Origin: Magnolia sinica
Taxonomy: Eukaryota; Streptophyta; Magnoliopsida; Magnoliales; Magnoliaceae
Assembly (NCBI RefSeq): GCF_029962835.1
Contig: NC_080589.1
Location: 16,823,586-16,887,585, forward strand
Direction of reading: 5' to 3'
Length of the DNA stretch: 64,000 nt
The notes below the pieces were generated by a model. It searched no databases. It was not told the DNA's origin and was given only the letters and a program-made list of their open reading frames with translations. Position numbers and translations under genes: made by a program. Numbering within the stretch: position 1 is the stretch's first letter; the number at the start of each line of letters is the position of its first letter. Shown piece after piece: positions 1 through 10,706 of this stretch.

Positions 1-1239
1 TGTGATTTTGAAAAATAATTGAAAATGTTCAAAATTTGAAATTAAAAGAAAAAGTTATTTATAAAAACACTGAGATTTTGAAAAAAAAAATATATCATTT
101 TAAAAAAGAAAATTTAAAAGTTGAAAACAAAATGATGCTTTTGAAGAAAAAAAATCGGCATTTTGGAATTTTTGGGAAAATAAAATAAAATTGTTGAAAA
201 TTTTAGAGATTTTGAAAATAAAATTTCAAAATTTGTATTTTAATTTTTTTGAAATATTTTATAATAAAAATGATATTTTGTTAAAAGTTTTCAAAGAGAA
301 ATTAAGAGTAAAAAAATATACATTTTGAAAAAAAATGTTATTTTTAAATGGAAATTGAAATTTATCTGTGCAAAAAAATATTTTTTAATAAACTATTAGG
401 CACATCCACTAATTGAACATTTAACCATTTTTGCACAATCGAATTATTCCAGATTGAAGAGTAAATAACTCCATATGTTTAAATCAAATTTCACTTAAAT
501 TGTTGATCAATCTTGTATGCCCAATATCTTTCTCATATGTAACTATCCTGATTAGGGCAATTAACTAGCCAAATTCAGGATATTGATCAGTAAAATAGAG
601 TGAATGGACCAGGCATATAAAAGGGGTCAAATATTATTGTCAAAATTGTGACCCAAGTTACTAACCTCGTGAGAACCTAAGAATTGATGTAAGTTTTGTG
701 GGCCCCATCATGATGTGTGTCGAACATCAACACCGTGCATTTGATGTGTCCCCTTTAGGTTATGAGATATCTCAAACATTATCCGTATACGAAACTCAGG
801 TGGGCCATACCATCTAAAACCATGTGAAGACATCCTAAAAAATATAAAAGCACTTGGCGGGGCCCACATGAGTTTTAGATGCGGATAAAACTTGGCTTGA
901 CCCCTCATCCAAGTGGGACACACATAATGAGTGGGTTGGATATGTGAATCACATTTAGGCAGGCCCAATATATGATTATGAATGTTTTAAGGAAACCCCT
1001 CTCCACTATATTATGTGGTGTGGCCCACACAAGTCATGGATTGACTTTATTTTTAAGCTCTTGGCCTACCCAAGTCATGTATTGACTTTTTGCATATCGT
1101 TCAATGCTTTTCTTGGATCATTTTATGATATTAATCAAAAAATGATATTAAAATTTCTAAAATAAAATGATATTAAAAAATCGATACTTTAACAAAAAAC
1201 AAACATTTTGAAACGAAAAATAAAGAAGTTGAAAAAATT
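1..1239. repeat. Unit 1 of a 1.2 kb tandem duplication
   Basis: This AT-rich block is repeated almost in full at 1240-2447. The two units share the same order: a poly-A/T-rich stretch with TTTGAAAA motifs, a unique-looking stretch, then a GTGGGCCCC-type short element, ending near TTTTATGATATTAA. Differences are scattered substitutions plus an AT microsatellite present only in unit 2. No credible gene is seen; small open frames here are AT-rich noise. Confidence 0.85.
690..1110. mobile_element. Short non-autonomous element, GTGGGCCCC family (copy a)
   Basis: The block begins GTGGGCCCCATCATGATG and contains GTGGGCCATACCATCTAAAA and AAATATAAAAGCACTTGG. Matching blocks lie at 2005-2390, 14800-15180 and 16965-17235, so it is a dispersed element body. 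No coding capacity is seen. Termini are not resolved for this copy. The copy at 14676-15294 shows the terminal inverted repeats of the family. Confidence 0.7.
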
Positions 1240-1319
1240 TGTGATTTTGAAAAATAATTGAAATTGTTCAAAATTTGAAATTAAAAGAAAACGTTATTTA
1301 TAAAAACAATGAGATTTTG

Positions 1320-1321
<2 letters not shown>

Positions 1322-1403
<82 letters not shown>
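1322..1403. repeat. (AT)n microsatellite
   Basis: An uninterrupted AT dinucleotide run of about 82 bases, present only in the second tandem unit. It marks an expansion after the duplication. Confidence 0.95.
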
Positions 1404-1405
<2 letters not shown>

Positions 1406-2004
1406 TTTTCAAAAAGAAAATTGAAAAGTTGAAAACAAAATGATGCTTTTGAAGAAAAAAAAATCAGCATTTAGAAATTTTTAAGGAAAAAAATTAAAAT
1501 TTGAGAAAATTTTTGAGATTTTGAAAATAAAAATTCAGAATTTGTATTTTAATTTTTTTGAAATATTTTATAATAAAAATGATATTTTGTTAAAAGTTTT
1601 CAAAGAAAAATTAAGAGTAAAAAAAATATACATTTTGAAAAAAAATGTTATTTTTAAATGGAAATTGAAATTTATCTGTGAAAAAAAAAATATTGTTTAC
1701 TAAATTATTAGGCACATCCACTAATTGAACCTTTAACTATTTTTGGACAATCTAATCAGTCCAGATTGAAGAGTAAATAACTTCAGATGTTTAAATCAAA
1801 TTTCACTCAAATTGTTGATCAATCTTATATGCCCAATATCTTTCTCATATGTAGCTTGATCGGGGCGAGTAACTAGTCAAATTGAAGGTATTGATCAGTA
1901 AAATAGAGTGAATGGACATCTAAAATGGGCCAAATATTCAGGTCAAAATTGTGACCCAACTTACTAACCTTGTGAAAACCTTAGAATTGATGTTAGTAAG
2001 TTTT

Positions 2005-2390
2005 GTGGGCCCCATCATGATGTGTGTTGAACATCAACACCGTGCATTTGATGTGTCTCATTTAGGTTATGAGATATCTCAAAAATCATTCGTATATGAA
2101 ACTTAGGTGGGCCATACCATCTAAAACTATGTGAAGACATTTTAAAAAATATAAAAGCACTTGGTGGGGCCCACAGGAGTTTTGGATACGGCTAAAACTT
2201 GGTCTAACCCCTCATCCAAGTGGGACATACATAATGAATGGGCTGGATCTGTGAATCACATTTAGGTAGGCCCGATATAGGATTATGAATATTTTAAGGA
2301 AATCCCTCTCCACTATATTATGTGGTGTGGCCCACGCAAGTCATGGATTGACTTTATTTTTAAGCGCTTGGCCCACCCAAGTCATGGATT
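2005..2390. mobile_element. Short non-autonomous element, GTGGGCCCC family (copy b)
   Basis: This is the copy of the preceding element carried by the second tandem unit. It has the same landmarks (GTGGGCCATACCATCTAAAA, AAAAGCACTTGGTGGGGCCC) with a few substitutions. No genes. Confidence 0.7.
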
Positions 2391-2447
2391 GACTTTCTCC
2401 ATATTGTTCAACGCTTTTCTCGGATCATTTTATGATATTAACCAAAA

Positions 2448-2800
2448 AATGGGGCATGTCCAAGGCTTAAGTAGACTACAAGGTGGGGATTGAACGTCCA
2501 CTATTAAAAACTTCTTGGGAGTTGGAGAAGTTTCAAATGAAGTTGATATCTTTGTTTTCACTTCATCCACATTTACATGACCTCATGAATAGGTTGGATG
2601 GTAAAAAAAACATCACACTAGCCCTTAGAAAGGTTTCAACGGCTGGTGTCATTATCACTACAGCTTCCTTTGGTGTGGTCCGCTGGATGCCTTTACCTGC
2701 CTCATGTTTTTGCTCATACCTTAAAATGAATTGAGAAAAATGATGAACGACGTGGATAAAACACTTACATCACAGTGGTTCCCATGGAGCCATGCCTAGA
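2448..2800. mobile_element. Partial palindromic element of the CCACACCACAGG type
   Basis: The block has the internal landmarks of the larger palindromic family seen at 23216, 39660, 47259 and 55154: a 'taaaaacttcttggg' segment, 'catgacctcatgaataggttggatgg', 'gtgtggtccgctggatgcc', then 'gtggataaaacacttacatcacagtgg'. Its left half is missing or merged into the tandem unit. The 83-codon frame at 2483-2734 is an accident inside the element. Confidence 0.5.
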
Positions 2801-2838
2801 CTAATCCATCCAGGCGAGGTATCATTTGGAAGGAAGCG

Positions 2839-3232
2839 GATTGCATAATAAGTAACTTAGTACACTTAGTGTACCGAGTAAACTTTGTGGGTCCTACAAT
2901 CATTCATGCATTTTATCACTTCATCCATACATTTTATGAGATAATTTGAGGTGTTTATCCCAAAAATGAAGCATATCCAAAGCTCTAATGGACCACACCA
3001 CCGGAAAAGAGTGTGAATTGAACATCTACCATTGAAAATTTCGTAGGGGCCACATGAGTTTTAGATCCATCTGATATTTGTGTTTTCAATGGTCCACTTG
3101 AGCTTTAGATATTCCTCAATTTTAGGCTGAACCCCTAAAATGATTTGAAAACACGGATGGACGGAGTGGATAAGACAAATACAATCACGGTGGGCCCAAC
3201 TGAGTTTACTCAGTATGCAATTCGTTTACCCA
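2839..3232. mobile_element. Small palindromic MITE-like element
   Basis: The left end reads GGATTGCATA...GAGTAAACTTTGTGGGTCC. The right end reads GTGGGCCCAACTGAGTTTAC...TATGCAATTCG, which is approximately its reverse complement. The interior has the family's GGACCACACCACCGG and a late 'cacggatggacggagtggataagac' segment. No transposase. Exact ends and target duplication were not resolved. Confidence 0.6.
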
Positions 3233-3492
3233 GCGCCGGCCCTAAAGTCTCTTTCCCTCTCTTGCCCCTATTCCCCTCTGCTCTCTCTCTTTCTACAGAT
3301 CTCTCCCTCCTCTCTCCCTGTCGATCTCTCTCCCTCCTCTTTCTCTCTTCCTTGCTCGATCTCTCTTCCCACTGTCTCTCTCTCTCTCTCTGTCCCCACC
3401 AAAGATTCTGTTGCCGACCGCCCTACGCACGCACGCCATCTCACTCTCTCTGAATCTATGGTTGAAGGCTCAAATCTCCAGGAACATTGAGG

Positions 3493-3537
<45 letters not shown>

Positions 3538-3540
3538 GCC
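3233..3540 (+). other. CT-rich tract, possible transcribed leader
   Basis: A pyrimidine-rich stretch (CTCTCT, CCTCTCTC) ends in a long (CT)n run at about 3494-3534. It resembles the 5' leader and first intron boundary of many plant genes: GGAACATTGAG is followed by GTATCTCTC, a plausible splice donor at about 3491. It stands at the left edge of the gene-fragment region. Open frames here (102, 91 and 73 codons) are simple-sequence peptides rich in Ser and Leu, so I do not call a protein. Confidence 0.35.
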
Positions 3541-5180
3541 GATTTAGGGCAGCCCAACCTGTAGGGCAGGGTCTGGAACCCTATAATTGGCAGGGCTGGA
3601 ACCCTGTAGTGCCTCCTCTCTCTCTTCCTTAAATTAGATCAGAAAAACTAACCACCTCCAAATAGGCATTATGCAATTTTTGGCCTGAACTAGCAGTGGT
3701 ATTTGTCGAGACCAGCATTCTGTGCATGTGGTCTGCTTTCCATTGATTCATATGTTCGTTGCTCTGCTACTGAAAACAATGGACTGAAAATCTCACCTAT
3801 TCAACAATCCCAGCACTTGGCAGGTAGACTTTTTCCTGTTGCAAGTGGACTGTTGATCACATTTCGTTCCTGCAATTCAGATCTATGTCATTTTTATCTC
3901 ACGGCCTAGAAGAGAGGGCAAAGTAGATGTACGATGTCAATCACAAATAGAGCTTTTCTTCCTGTTATTTGCAGCAGTACAGCGAGCATCTTGGACTCAC
4001 ATATGCAGAGCCCATTATGATGGTTTGACTGGTGAAAGAGAGTGCCCAATTGAACGTGTTTTAGTCGCAGAAAAATGCTGCTTTGAATTAAATTGTGTTG
4101 CCCCATTCAGCGATCAGGAGCTGATCTGGTTTGTCTGCTACACACATATGGGTTGCGTCCAAAATTTGCTGGGATCAGGTGATTGTAGCCGTTCATCTGG
4201 TTCAACTTTTGCCTGTTGAAGTGTGGCATTGCTTGTTTTGTGAGCGATCCACATATTCATGGTGATCATCCCCTGATCATTGCATATTGATGGTGATTGT
4301 GCGCATTGTTCATTTATATTTGATATGAAGGTTATCCGTGGAAAAACCCTGAATGTTATTTGTGTAGTCCACACTCATGTATTTTTCATTAGATGAATCA
4401 AATAGAACTGTAGCTCGGTCAGATTGCCTACCTACTCCTACTGTGTAAGATCACTCATGTATTTTTCATTAGATGAATCAAATAGAACTGTAGCGCGGTT
4501 AGATTGCCTACCTACTCCTACTGTGTAAGATGTCTAACATTGGCTCAAAATTCCTTGAGCTATCAAGATTTATTTCAAGGCTTCATGTGCCTAAAGAAGC
4601 TACATTCATATATTAACACTTTCAGCCCTTGCCAATTTCATTGAATCATTGGAGTGAACATTCATAAAAATCTCTGCTTATCTAACATTTGTTCTCTTTT
4701 GAAGAATCATGAGTGCAACATGTCACTCTTTTTTTCTTGAATTTTGTTACTTTTAAGGTGTTTTGTAATATTTGTTTTCTTCAATCCTTACAAAATTGAC
4801 GTTCTCTTATGGCTGTCTGCATGGTTGTCCATGTTTTTGTATTCAATCCACTCTTATCTTGTGTCTCGTTGCAGAGATTGCTGATTTTTTTTTTTTTTAT
4901 CTGGTTGCATGCTTACAGGGTCCTAGTTGGTTACGGAAGTGTGTTTAGCAGTGATACACATGGCACTGGATTTATGCATCACGCTTTCTTTAGTATCTAT
5001 TCTTGTTCTCCTTTTTCTTCATTTAATTTTGCTCCGATATGGATCTATGGACTCAATCAAAAGTGTAAACTACTTACGAATGATTTGCATTTATGAAGTA
5101 AAAGTTAATGCAGAGATGTCTTGAACTCTGATGTTCATCAGTACTCAATCTCCATTGTATTACAATAATGTATTATTTAG
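3541..5180. other. No gene recognised; intron-like DNA
   Basis: AT-rich sequence with several splice-like AG and GT sites but no recognisable protein. One splice-bounded stretch at about 3974-4030 (after TTATTTGCAG) reads open for under 20 codons and is not identified. A direct 80 bp duplication lies at 4372-4531. Confidence 0.4.
4372..4531. repeat. 80 bp tandem duplication
   Basis: Two adjacent copies (4372-4451 and 4452-4531) start CACTCATGTATTTTTC and end CTACTGTGTAAGAT. They differ at two positions (CTCGGTC versus CGCGGTT). Confidence 0.95.
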
Positions 5181-5273
5181 GCAGTTATAAGCAGAGGGGA
5201 GTTTGGTACCATGGGACCTGGCGACAAATGTTGGCCTCAAATGGCTGGCTCGATACCTTCTTCTGACAGTGAG
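5181..5273 (+). pseudogene. Splice-bounded open exon, protein not recognised
   Basis: Between an acceptor (TATTTAG) and a donor (GAG|GTATCC) lie exactly 31 codons without a stop. They include GTMGPGDKCWPQMAG followed by a Ser/Asp-rich end. Phase 0 at both edges and the non-repetitive amino-acid make-up suggest a real or recently real exon. I do not recognise the family. It is on the same strand as the identified gene fragments downstream. Because those are defective, I treat it as a captured or decayed exon, not a working gene. Confidence 0.4.
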
Positions 5274-6172
5274 GTATCCAATGGATTTATGAGAAGTATA
5301 ATTTGTTTGGTGTTCGTATTCATATCTTTTGCCCTCTTTTCCTTCCCCTGTATATTTAGTGCTGTTTCATTTTTCTCACCAAGAACTGGGTTTTTGTCTG
5401 AAAAAAACTGTTTCACATGTCAGTATACTGTTATATAGTTTTTTTTTCCTGTTTTTAATGGATAACATAACCTTCACTCAAGAGCACAAAAATATATCAA
5501 GATAGGTAATCATTTACTAAATTATCCCATAATGATGGACGCATCTCACAGACCCGTAAATGATGTAGCACATATTTGTAGCTTTTTCATGCAGCCTGGT
5601 AAGGGAAGTGAGAATATTCATCCTTTACTGTCCCAATTTGCTATTATGCTGTTTTGTGCTTTTTTAAGCTTGCATGTTACTAAAATCTACTCATGTGATA
5701 ATATACTTTTCAATTAGATTGAGCAAGGACACTGCTGTATTTTGATACTGACAGATCGCCTTTCAGTTAATTGTAGTTTCCACCAAGGTAATTAAAAAAT
5801 AATAATAAAAAAAAACGGTTACATAACGGCCATAATGGTAATGGTGGGAACTGTTATGCATTTCTATTTGGTTTTGTTTGTCCTTGATATTCAATAAAAG
5901 GTAGTAGTCGAGGAGGGGAAATTTTTAATACATTGGTTTACATGATAGTTGACTTTTTTAATAATCTTTTCCACCTTATACTTTAAACTTCTCCAGCTTT
6001 TTCATGATTCGAAATCCAATAAAATCACAAGTCCCTGTGAATGGCCAAACTTTTTCCTCAGTTATGTAATTGATTGCACCATTGTTTTAAATAATAAATA
6101 GCATGTAGCATAGCGTTCACCTCCCTGAAGAACAAGGCATAAGCTACATGCCACTTCCAAATTTTTAATTAA

Positions 6173-6288
6173 GGCTGCTTTTGGTTCCACCAATTATCAT
6201 GAAATTCAATGATATTTTCACCAAATTAGATTGATTAAAACATGAAATTTTATGAAACTTCATGATATTTGGTGCAACCAAACACAAC
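6173..6288. mobile_element. Small MITE with TTAA flanks
   Basis: About 116 bases with terminal inverted repeats GGCTGCTTTTGGTTCCACC and GGTGCAACCAAACACAAC. TTAA flanks both sides (6169-6172 and 6289-6292). The interior is also partly palindromic (TCATGAAATT / AAATTTTATGAAACTTCATG). Confidence 0.7.
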
Positions 6289-6385
6289 TTAAAATAATAG
6301 GAAAAATACGGAAAAGGAACTGAGTTAATACTATTACTTACATCAGTTTACTGAAATCATTGAAAAGATTATCTTACTTTATTGA

Positions 6386-6387
<2 letters not shown>

Positions 6388-6437
<50 letters not shown>

Positions 6438-6549
6438 ATATAACAGATCTTGGGAAACATTTAGTGATTTTAATGTTTTAGTGTATACACACACACACAC
6501 ACACACACAACAGATCTTGGGAAACATTTAGTGATTTTAATGTTTTAGT
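6388..6549. repeat. CA microsatellite with duplicated flank
   Basis: Two CA runs (6388-6435 and 6486-6509) are each followed by the same 41 bases, starting ACAGATCTTGGGAAAC and ending GTTTTAGTG. This is a local duplication probably mediated by the repeat. Confidence 0.9.
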
Positions 6550-7210
6550 GAAATTAACTTGTAGTATAAGTTATATAGCTAGGCTAGGTAGTGTGTAGGG
6601 AATGCTTATTAGCCTAAAGCATGGAGCAAATGTGACTTAAGCTATTTTCATGAACTATGTAGTGTGAAGGCTAAGCTTTAGTAGTACTCTACACACTACA
6701 TAGCGTAAGCTATATAAAACACTGGATTGTAGTAAAGAGATGCATAAATTGATATGGTCTAATTTTTGCTTTTAAAAGTTTTTCTTATGTTCTCATCTTT
6801 AAAATAGGAATATATTTTTTTCGACCCTTCTGCTAAGATCAAGAGTAGTATCTGTTCCCATCAGTTTTAAATCCAATAAAAAATGATGGCTCTCCAAAAG
6901 TTAGGACACCCCTCATTCTTAATTCTAATACATCAATCTCAACATCCCCATCAATGCAACATTCATCGTCTGCTCATGTTGCCTCTTAGTTGCCCATTAC
7001 CATCCCACATAGCATAGCTGGTCTAGTAGCTAAATTACAGGTAAATGTGTCACCTATAGTCTTGTGCCAAGCTAAAATTCAGGATAAGAACTCCATGCTT
7101 TTATTTTAGTTGCGGGATTCTCATCAAATTTCTTTATAGCATAGTTTGATAAAGGTCCAAGGAAATTAGGACTCTAGAAGTGAATATATGAACTTCTGAA
7201 TTTTGTTCAG

Positions 7211-7285
7211 GTGGTGGCATCTGGAGTAGATGAATGTACCCTCAAGCGTGAAGGTGTTTGTGCTGCATCATTACCAACTGCCATT
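7211..7285 (+). pseudogene. Splice-bounded open exon, protein not recognised
   Basis: Flanked by TTTTGTTCAG on the left and GTAAGG on the right. The 75 bases give 25 open codons (beginning VVASGVDECTLKREG) in phase 0 at both edges. Family not recognised. Same strand as the SGR6-like, RAD51-like and clathrin-like fragments. It may belong with the exon at 5181-5273 in one ancestral gene, but this cannot be shown here. Confidence 0.4.
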
Positions 7286-8300
7286 GTAAGGATCTTAAAA
7301 AATAAATAAATAAATAAATAAAAATCTGTTTATATATTTTATTTTTGAATGCTCAAGTCTCTAAAACATTTGTTTTGATTAGCAATGCATTTCATTCAAG
7401 CAAGCAAAGAAATGATAGTCCATTAAGACAATGGACAAGTGCCTCTAACATGCACAGGATCATGAGCAACACCTGCTTTTGCCTGGGGACAAGATTAAAA
7501 GAGACTGCATACCCATGCAACACCCCTTTAATTTCATTTAATAATTGTTGTGGGTATCATAATTATTTTTTGTCTCCCATTCTTATTTGCTCAAAGAGCT
7601 AATGATATATGCCTAGTTCACTGCTATTACAATCCTAAACTGGAAATGTTTATGCTTGAAATATTTGATGTGTCCATTGCTTTGCACCTGGCGAAAACAA
7701 CATGCCTAATGTCCATGAATCATAAAATCGGTCCTGTGCTTTAGGGTGAATGATATTCCTCCTGAAATTAAAACTATTCCTCCAAAATTTTTGTACAATA
7801 ATCATTTCATGGTGAATGAAACTTCATGAATAAGTAGACTGCTATCAATTGATCCAGATTTCCTTTTTCCTAAGGTTGCTTGGTGCAATGGTAGATTTTT
7901 GGTTATCATGCTTGGTGGAAAGGTCAAGTTATCTTGCTTGGTTATCCAAGCACATGGCTGAAATGGGGACAAATTCTTTAACTGAAATGGCAAGCATGCA
8001 CCTGGTTCTAAGTGAGTACCTCACCCATTATGGCGAAAGCTCGGGTCAAATTCTTTATCTCAAATGGGAGCCGGAGCCTTGTTGTACATTGCTGGAAGAT
8101 TAAAATCGCGGAAAATAGGTTTTTTATCAGATTATTTCCAACATTTGTTCTACACTTGCATGTATGATTGCTGCACAATTGTGACTTGTGAAGGGAGAAA
8201 AAAAGAATGTGTGAACATTTTTTTGCTGCAGGTATTTTGAAGATAGTGTTTTGATTGATTCAGTTCTGTTTTTCATTGCGGCTTGTTCCTTTACAACTAT
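7286..8300. other. No gene recognised
   Basis: Intron-like DNA with an AAAT microsatellite at about 7302-7322. Open frames of 60-85 codons (7345, 7550, 7849) lack recognisable motifs, and I do not call them. Confidence 0.5.
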
Positions 8301-8778
8301 TGTAGAATAAGCTTATTTTACATCTACATGTGGGACCCATATGCACTCCCTCTTTTTTTTTTCAGCTGTTGTTAGTTGGAGGGAGTAGGAATGAAGAATC
8401 AGAATTTCTTCATTTTTTTGGTAAGTCTTTTTTCCTTTCAAAATCTTTATCATCAAGAAACTTCATGACATTTAACGATTAAGCAGTATAATTTTGAGAA
8501 AAATATTATGAATTGGTATGTTCGAGTGTTTTGTCTTTGGGGTGGATGGACGAATTCTATCCCAATGTGCATCAAATTGTGGGACACTTGAGTTCTATCC
8601 CAATGTGCATTAGGTGTTAGGGCACTTTATGGTTCTTTGCATGTCCAATACCGAGTTTTGGGTCAGCCTGATTTTTGTCCTCCAAAAGGAAAATGAGGGG
8701 GGCACACATGATGGACAGTGGAACCTTGCACAGATCATGATGGGCTCCACACATATGGTAGAATAAGCTTATTCTACA
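8301..8778. mobile_element. MITE-like element with TGTAGAATAAGCTTAT ends
   Basis: Ends are TGTAGAATAAGCTTATTTTA on the left and GGTAGAATAAGCTTATTCTA on the right, themselves near-palindromic, each next to GTGGGACCC / GGGCTCCAC. A third isolated copy of the end motif lies at 8811-8830. It sits just upstream of the SGR6-like exons. A splice-like 55-base segment (8366-8420) inside it is not identified. Confidence 0.6.
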
Positions 8779-8883
8779 AATGTCACTGAGGAATCTGCCT
8801 AGTTGTAGAATAAGCTTATTCTGCTAATGTTGCAGAGAAACATTATCATGCATGAAAATATCTTTCAAAATTTCTTTTGTAAG

Positions 8884-9363
8884 ATGCTTCTATTGATCAG
8901 TCGGAGGTCTTCAACAGGTTTGTTTCTTCTGTTTGCATTTTGCTAACCAAAGATGAGGTAAGGATTTATTTCGTTTTATCTTATTTTATTTTATTTTTGT
9001 TTCCGTTGATTTGCATGAAGTTCAGTTTGAGCAGCTCTATATCTCTTATCAATATTGTGCAGCTTGTAATCACCATGCATGGATGCACTGCTGCTATATG
9101 TGATAAAGTGAAGCAGTCAGCAGAAGGTGCAATTCAGGCTGTCATTGAGTTCATTACAAGAAGAGTTAATGAGTTGAATGAAACTGATGTTTCACGGTTC
9201 TGGCTGAGCATTGGCACATTATGTATTTTAGTTTGCAAAGTAATTAATGTCTTGGCAAATATCTTATGCCAACCATTTCCATGACTACAAGACGACCCAA
9301 TCTTTGCTTTCTGCTACAATGTTTGTAACCGAGAAACATCTACATCAGGAAGTTCTTGGTGTT
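8884..9363 (+). pseudogene. SGR6: Fragment of SHOOT GRAVITROPISM 6-like (MROH/HEAT-repeat) gene, three exons
   Basis: Three segments match the C-terminal third of the plant HEAT-repeat protein SGR6, recognised from memory of the family. Exon a (8884-8957) encodes [20 protein letters not shown] and ends at GAG|GTAAGG. Exon b (9063-9196, acceptor GTGCAG) includes [11 protein letters not shown] and [13 protein letters not shown] and ends CG|GTTCTG. Exon c (9291-9363) encodes TTQSLLSATMFVTEKHLHQE. Exon order and phases agree with one gene, and introns are retained, so the copy is not a processed pseudogene. The expected acceptor before exon c reads AA instead of AG. The full protein is over 1,600 residues and only about 90 are visible. 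Downstream exons are missing and RAD51-like sequence follows. Confidence 0.75.
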
Positions 9364-9563
9364 GTATCTTTGGTTGATCTTTTTTTTTTTTTTTTTTTTT
9401 TTACATAATTTCATTTCACTTTAGGCATAGCTTGAAAATATTTTCTAATATGATAAGTGTTACCCAGTGTGTATTGGAGCATTAGAGGAGCAACATAACT
9501 TTATCTCACTTGTAATCTGTACTCATAATTAGTTACAGATATTGACTGTTCTGCTGATTGTAG

Positions 9564-9839
9564 GTAGGACTTGAGGGGAGTGCTAATGGACAATGGTGGT
9601 TGGATGCTATCAGGAAGGCCCTCGAATAAGGTACGACATTTGAACGTGTAGGATCTAGGCAGTTGGCTAGTTTGCTTATATCTGCAGGGTTAGTAATTAT
9701 TCATTGATTAGGACATCAGAACATGATAATTTCCTTTTCAGCATCTACATTTGACGAACGCCTCATATAGAATCTTCGACCATTTATTGGGGATGTTGAT
9801 GCTGCTACATAACCATAGCCTCATGCACAAACAAGACAG
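9564..9839 (+). pseudogene. Two splice-bounded exon-like segments, unidentified
   Basis: Segment 9564-9630 lies between TTGTAG and GTACG and reads VGLEGSANGQWWLDAIRK before a stop near its end. Segment 9742-9839 lies between TTTTCAG and GTAACT and has several in-frame stops in its most protein-like frame (STFDERLI, then LRPFIGDVDAAT). Both are on the plus strand between the SGR6-like and RAD51-like fragments. They look like decayed exons. I do not recognise the source genes. Confidence 0.35.
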
Positions 9840-10022
9840 GTAACTTATGCATGTTGGCCCAGCTGCATGGGGCTAATGATGATGCTCTTTGTCAAACTTT
9901 AAAAACTTTAAAATTCACATAAAACTGATATAAACTCATTTCCTTTTCAATTTCTTTAGCAACACTGCTCATTATCAATAAATAACAAAATATATGGGCT
10001 GATTTACTTGATCTATCGACAG

Positions 10023-10133
10023 CCTCAGAGCTGGTTCCTATGGGTTTTACCAGTGCTAGCCAACTCCATACACAGAGGCTCGAAATCATTCAGATAACTT
10101 CAGGGTCAAGAGAACTTGAGAAGATCTTAGAGG
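10023..10133 (+). pseudogene. RAD51: Single RAD51-like exon fragment
   Basis: Between an acceptor (CTATCGACAG) and a donor (GAGG|GTAAGT) the sequence encodes [17 protein letters not shown] and [18 protein letters not shown]. This is the segment just ahead of the ATP-binding core in plant RAD51 recombinase, and the family has an intron at the same ILEG boundary. RAD51 coats single-stranded DNA for homologous recombination. Here the Walker A and B exons are not found in the following 2 kb, and the next sequence is a MITE and an unrelated exon. It is therefore an isolated exon, open throughout but without the rest of the gene. Confidence 0.8.
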
Positions 10134-10173
10134 GTAAGTTCTGAATGGATTACGCTTCAATTTAAATGTTAAA

Positions 10174-10288
10174 GCCTGTTTAGGTGCCACTTAAAAATGA
10201 ATTTATCTCATTTTAGTTAATTGTAATTATGGATTCGAGATCATACTAAAATGAGATGAACTATTTTAAGTGGCACCCAAATAGGCCC
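10174..10288. mobile_element. Small MITE, GCCTGTTTAGGTGCCAC ends
   Basis: About 115 bases with imperfect terminal inverted repeats (GCCTGTTTAGGTGCCACTTA and AAGTGGCACCCAAATAGG) and an inner inverted repeat (ATCTCATTTTAG / CTAAAATGAGAT). A 27-base piece of its right end is repeated at about 10361-10387. It lies directly after the RAD51-like exon. Confidence 0.7.
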
Positions 10289-10479
10289 TTGGTTCTTTTC
10301 TCGAATCTAAAATTGGTTAACTTTTGGGCAGGAGGAATTGAAACTAGGTCTATTATTTGAGTGGCACCCAAATAGGCCCTTGGTTCATAGATAAATAAAT
10401 AAACAAACAAATAAATGAAGTCTCTATTTACTTTCCCCTTTCCATCTTTTGATTATTCTTTCATTTCTCGTGCATTCAG

Positions 10480-10706
10480 GTTTGCCAACCTTGTAAATTG
10501 AAAAGCTTGTGCAAATTTGCGAACCAGAGAGTAAATAAAAGGTGGAACTTGGATTTAAAAGATGCATTGAGGGTCCTTACTGTATATGGCTTGGACTCAT
10601 TGCCCCAGCAGCTGATAGTATCTGATGCATAAAGGTTTCCATCAGCAAATTGCTGAAGGTGGCAGTTTAACTCGGCAAATAACCGTGCAGTCTTGACAGT
10701 TTTCAG
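10480..10706 (+). pseudogene. Exon-like block with several stops, unidentified
   Basis: Bounded by TGCATTCAG and TTTTCAG|GTATGC. One frame reads protein-like stretches such as EKLVQICEPESK, KVELGFKRCIEGPYCIWLGL and IAPAADSI, separated by stop codons. Several of the stops could come from single C-to-T or G-to-A changes. The open minus-strand frame over the same bases (86 codons) is probably a shadow. The source family is not recognised. Confidence 0.4.

Larger units (their letters stand above)
1240..2447. repeat. Unit 2 of the 1.2 kb tandem duplication
   Basis: It starts with the same TGTGATTTTGAAAAATAATT as base 1 and follows unit 1 through to about 2447. It carries an (AT)n tract at 1322-1403 that unit 1 lacks. 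The 60-codon frame at 1521-1703 lies in the AT-rich part, has a matching non-coding copy in unit 1, and is not supported as a gene. Confidence 0.85.
5274..7210. other. No gene recognised; AT-rich intron-like DNA with small repeats
   Basis: Holds a MITE at 6173-6288, CA microsatellites at 6388-6435 and 6486-6509, and a short inverted repeat around 6575-6710 (GTAGTGTGTAGGG versus CTACACACTAC). No recognisable coding sequence. Confidence 0.5.

Noticed and set aside
3145-3632. Three overlapping Ser/Leu-rich frames of 73-102 codons
   Set aside because: They arise from CT-rich simple sequence in all three frames. The region is better read as a leader or intron.
10023-10133. A functional RAD51 gene
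   Set aside because: Only one exon is present; the ATP-binding core exons do not follow, and a MITE plus unrelated sequence lie there instead.
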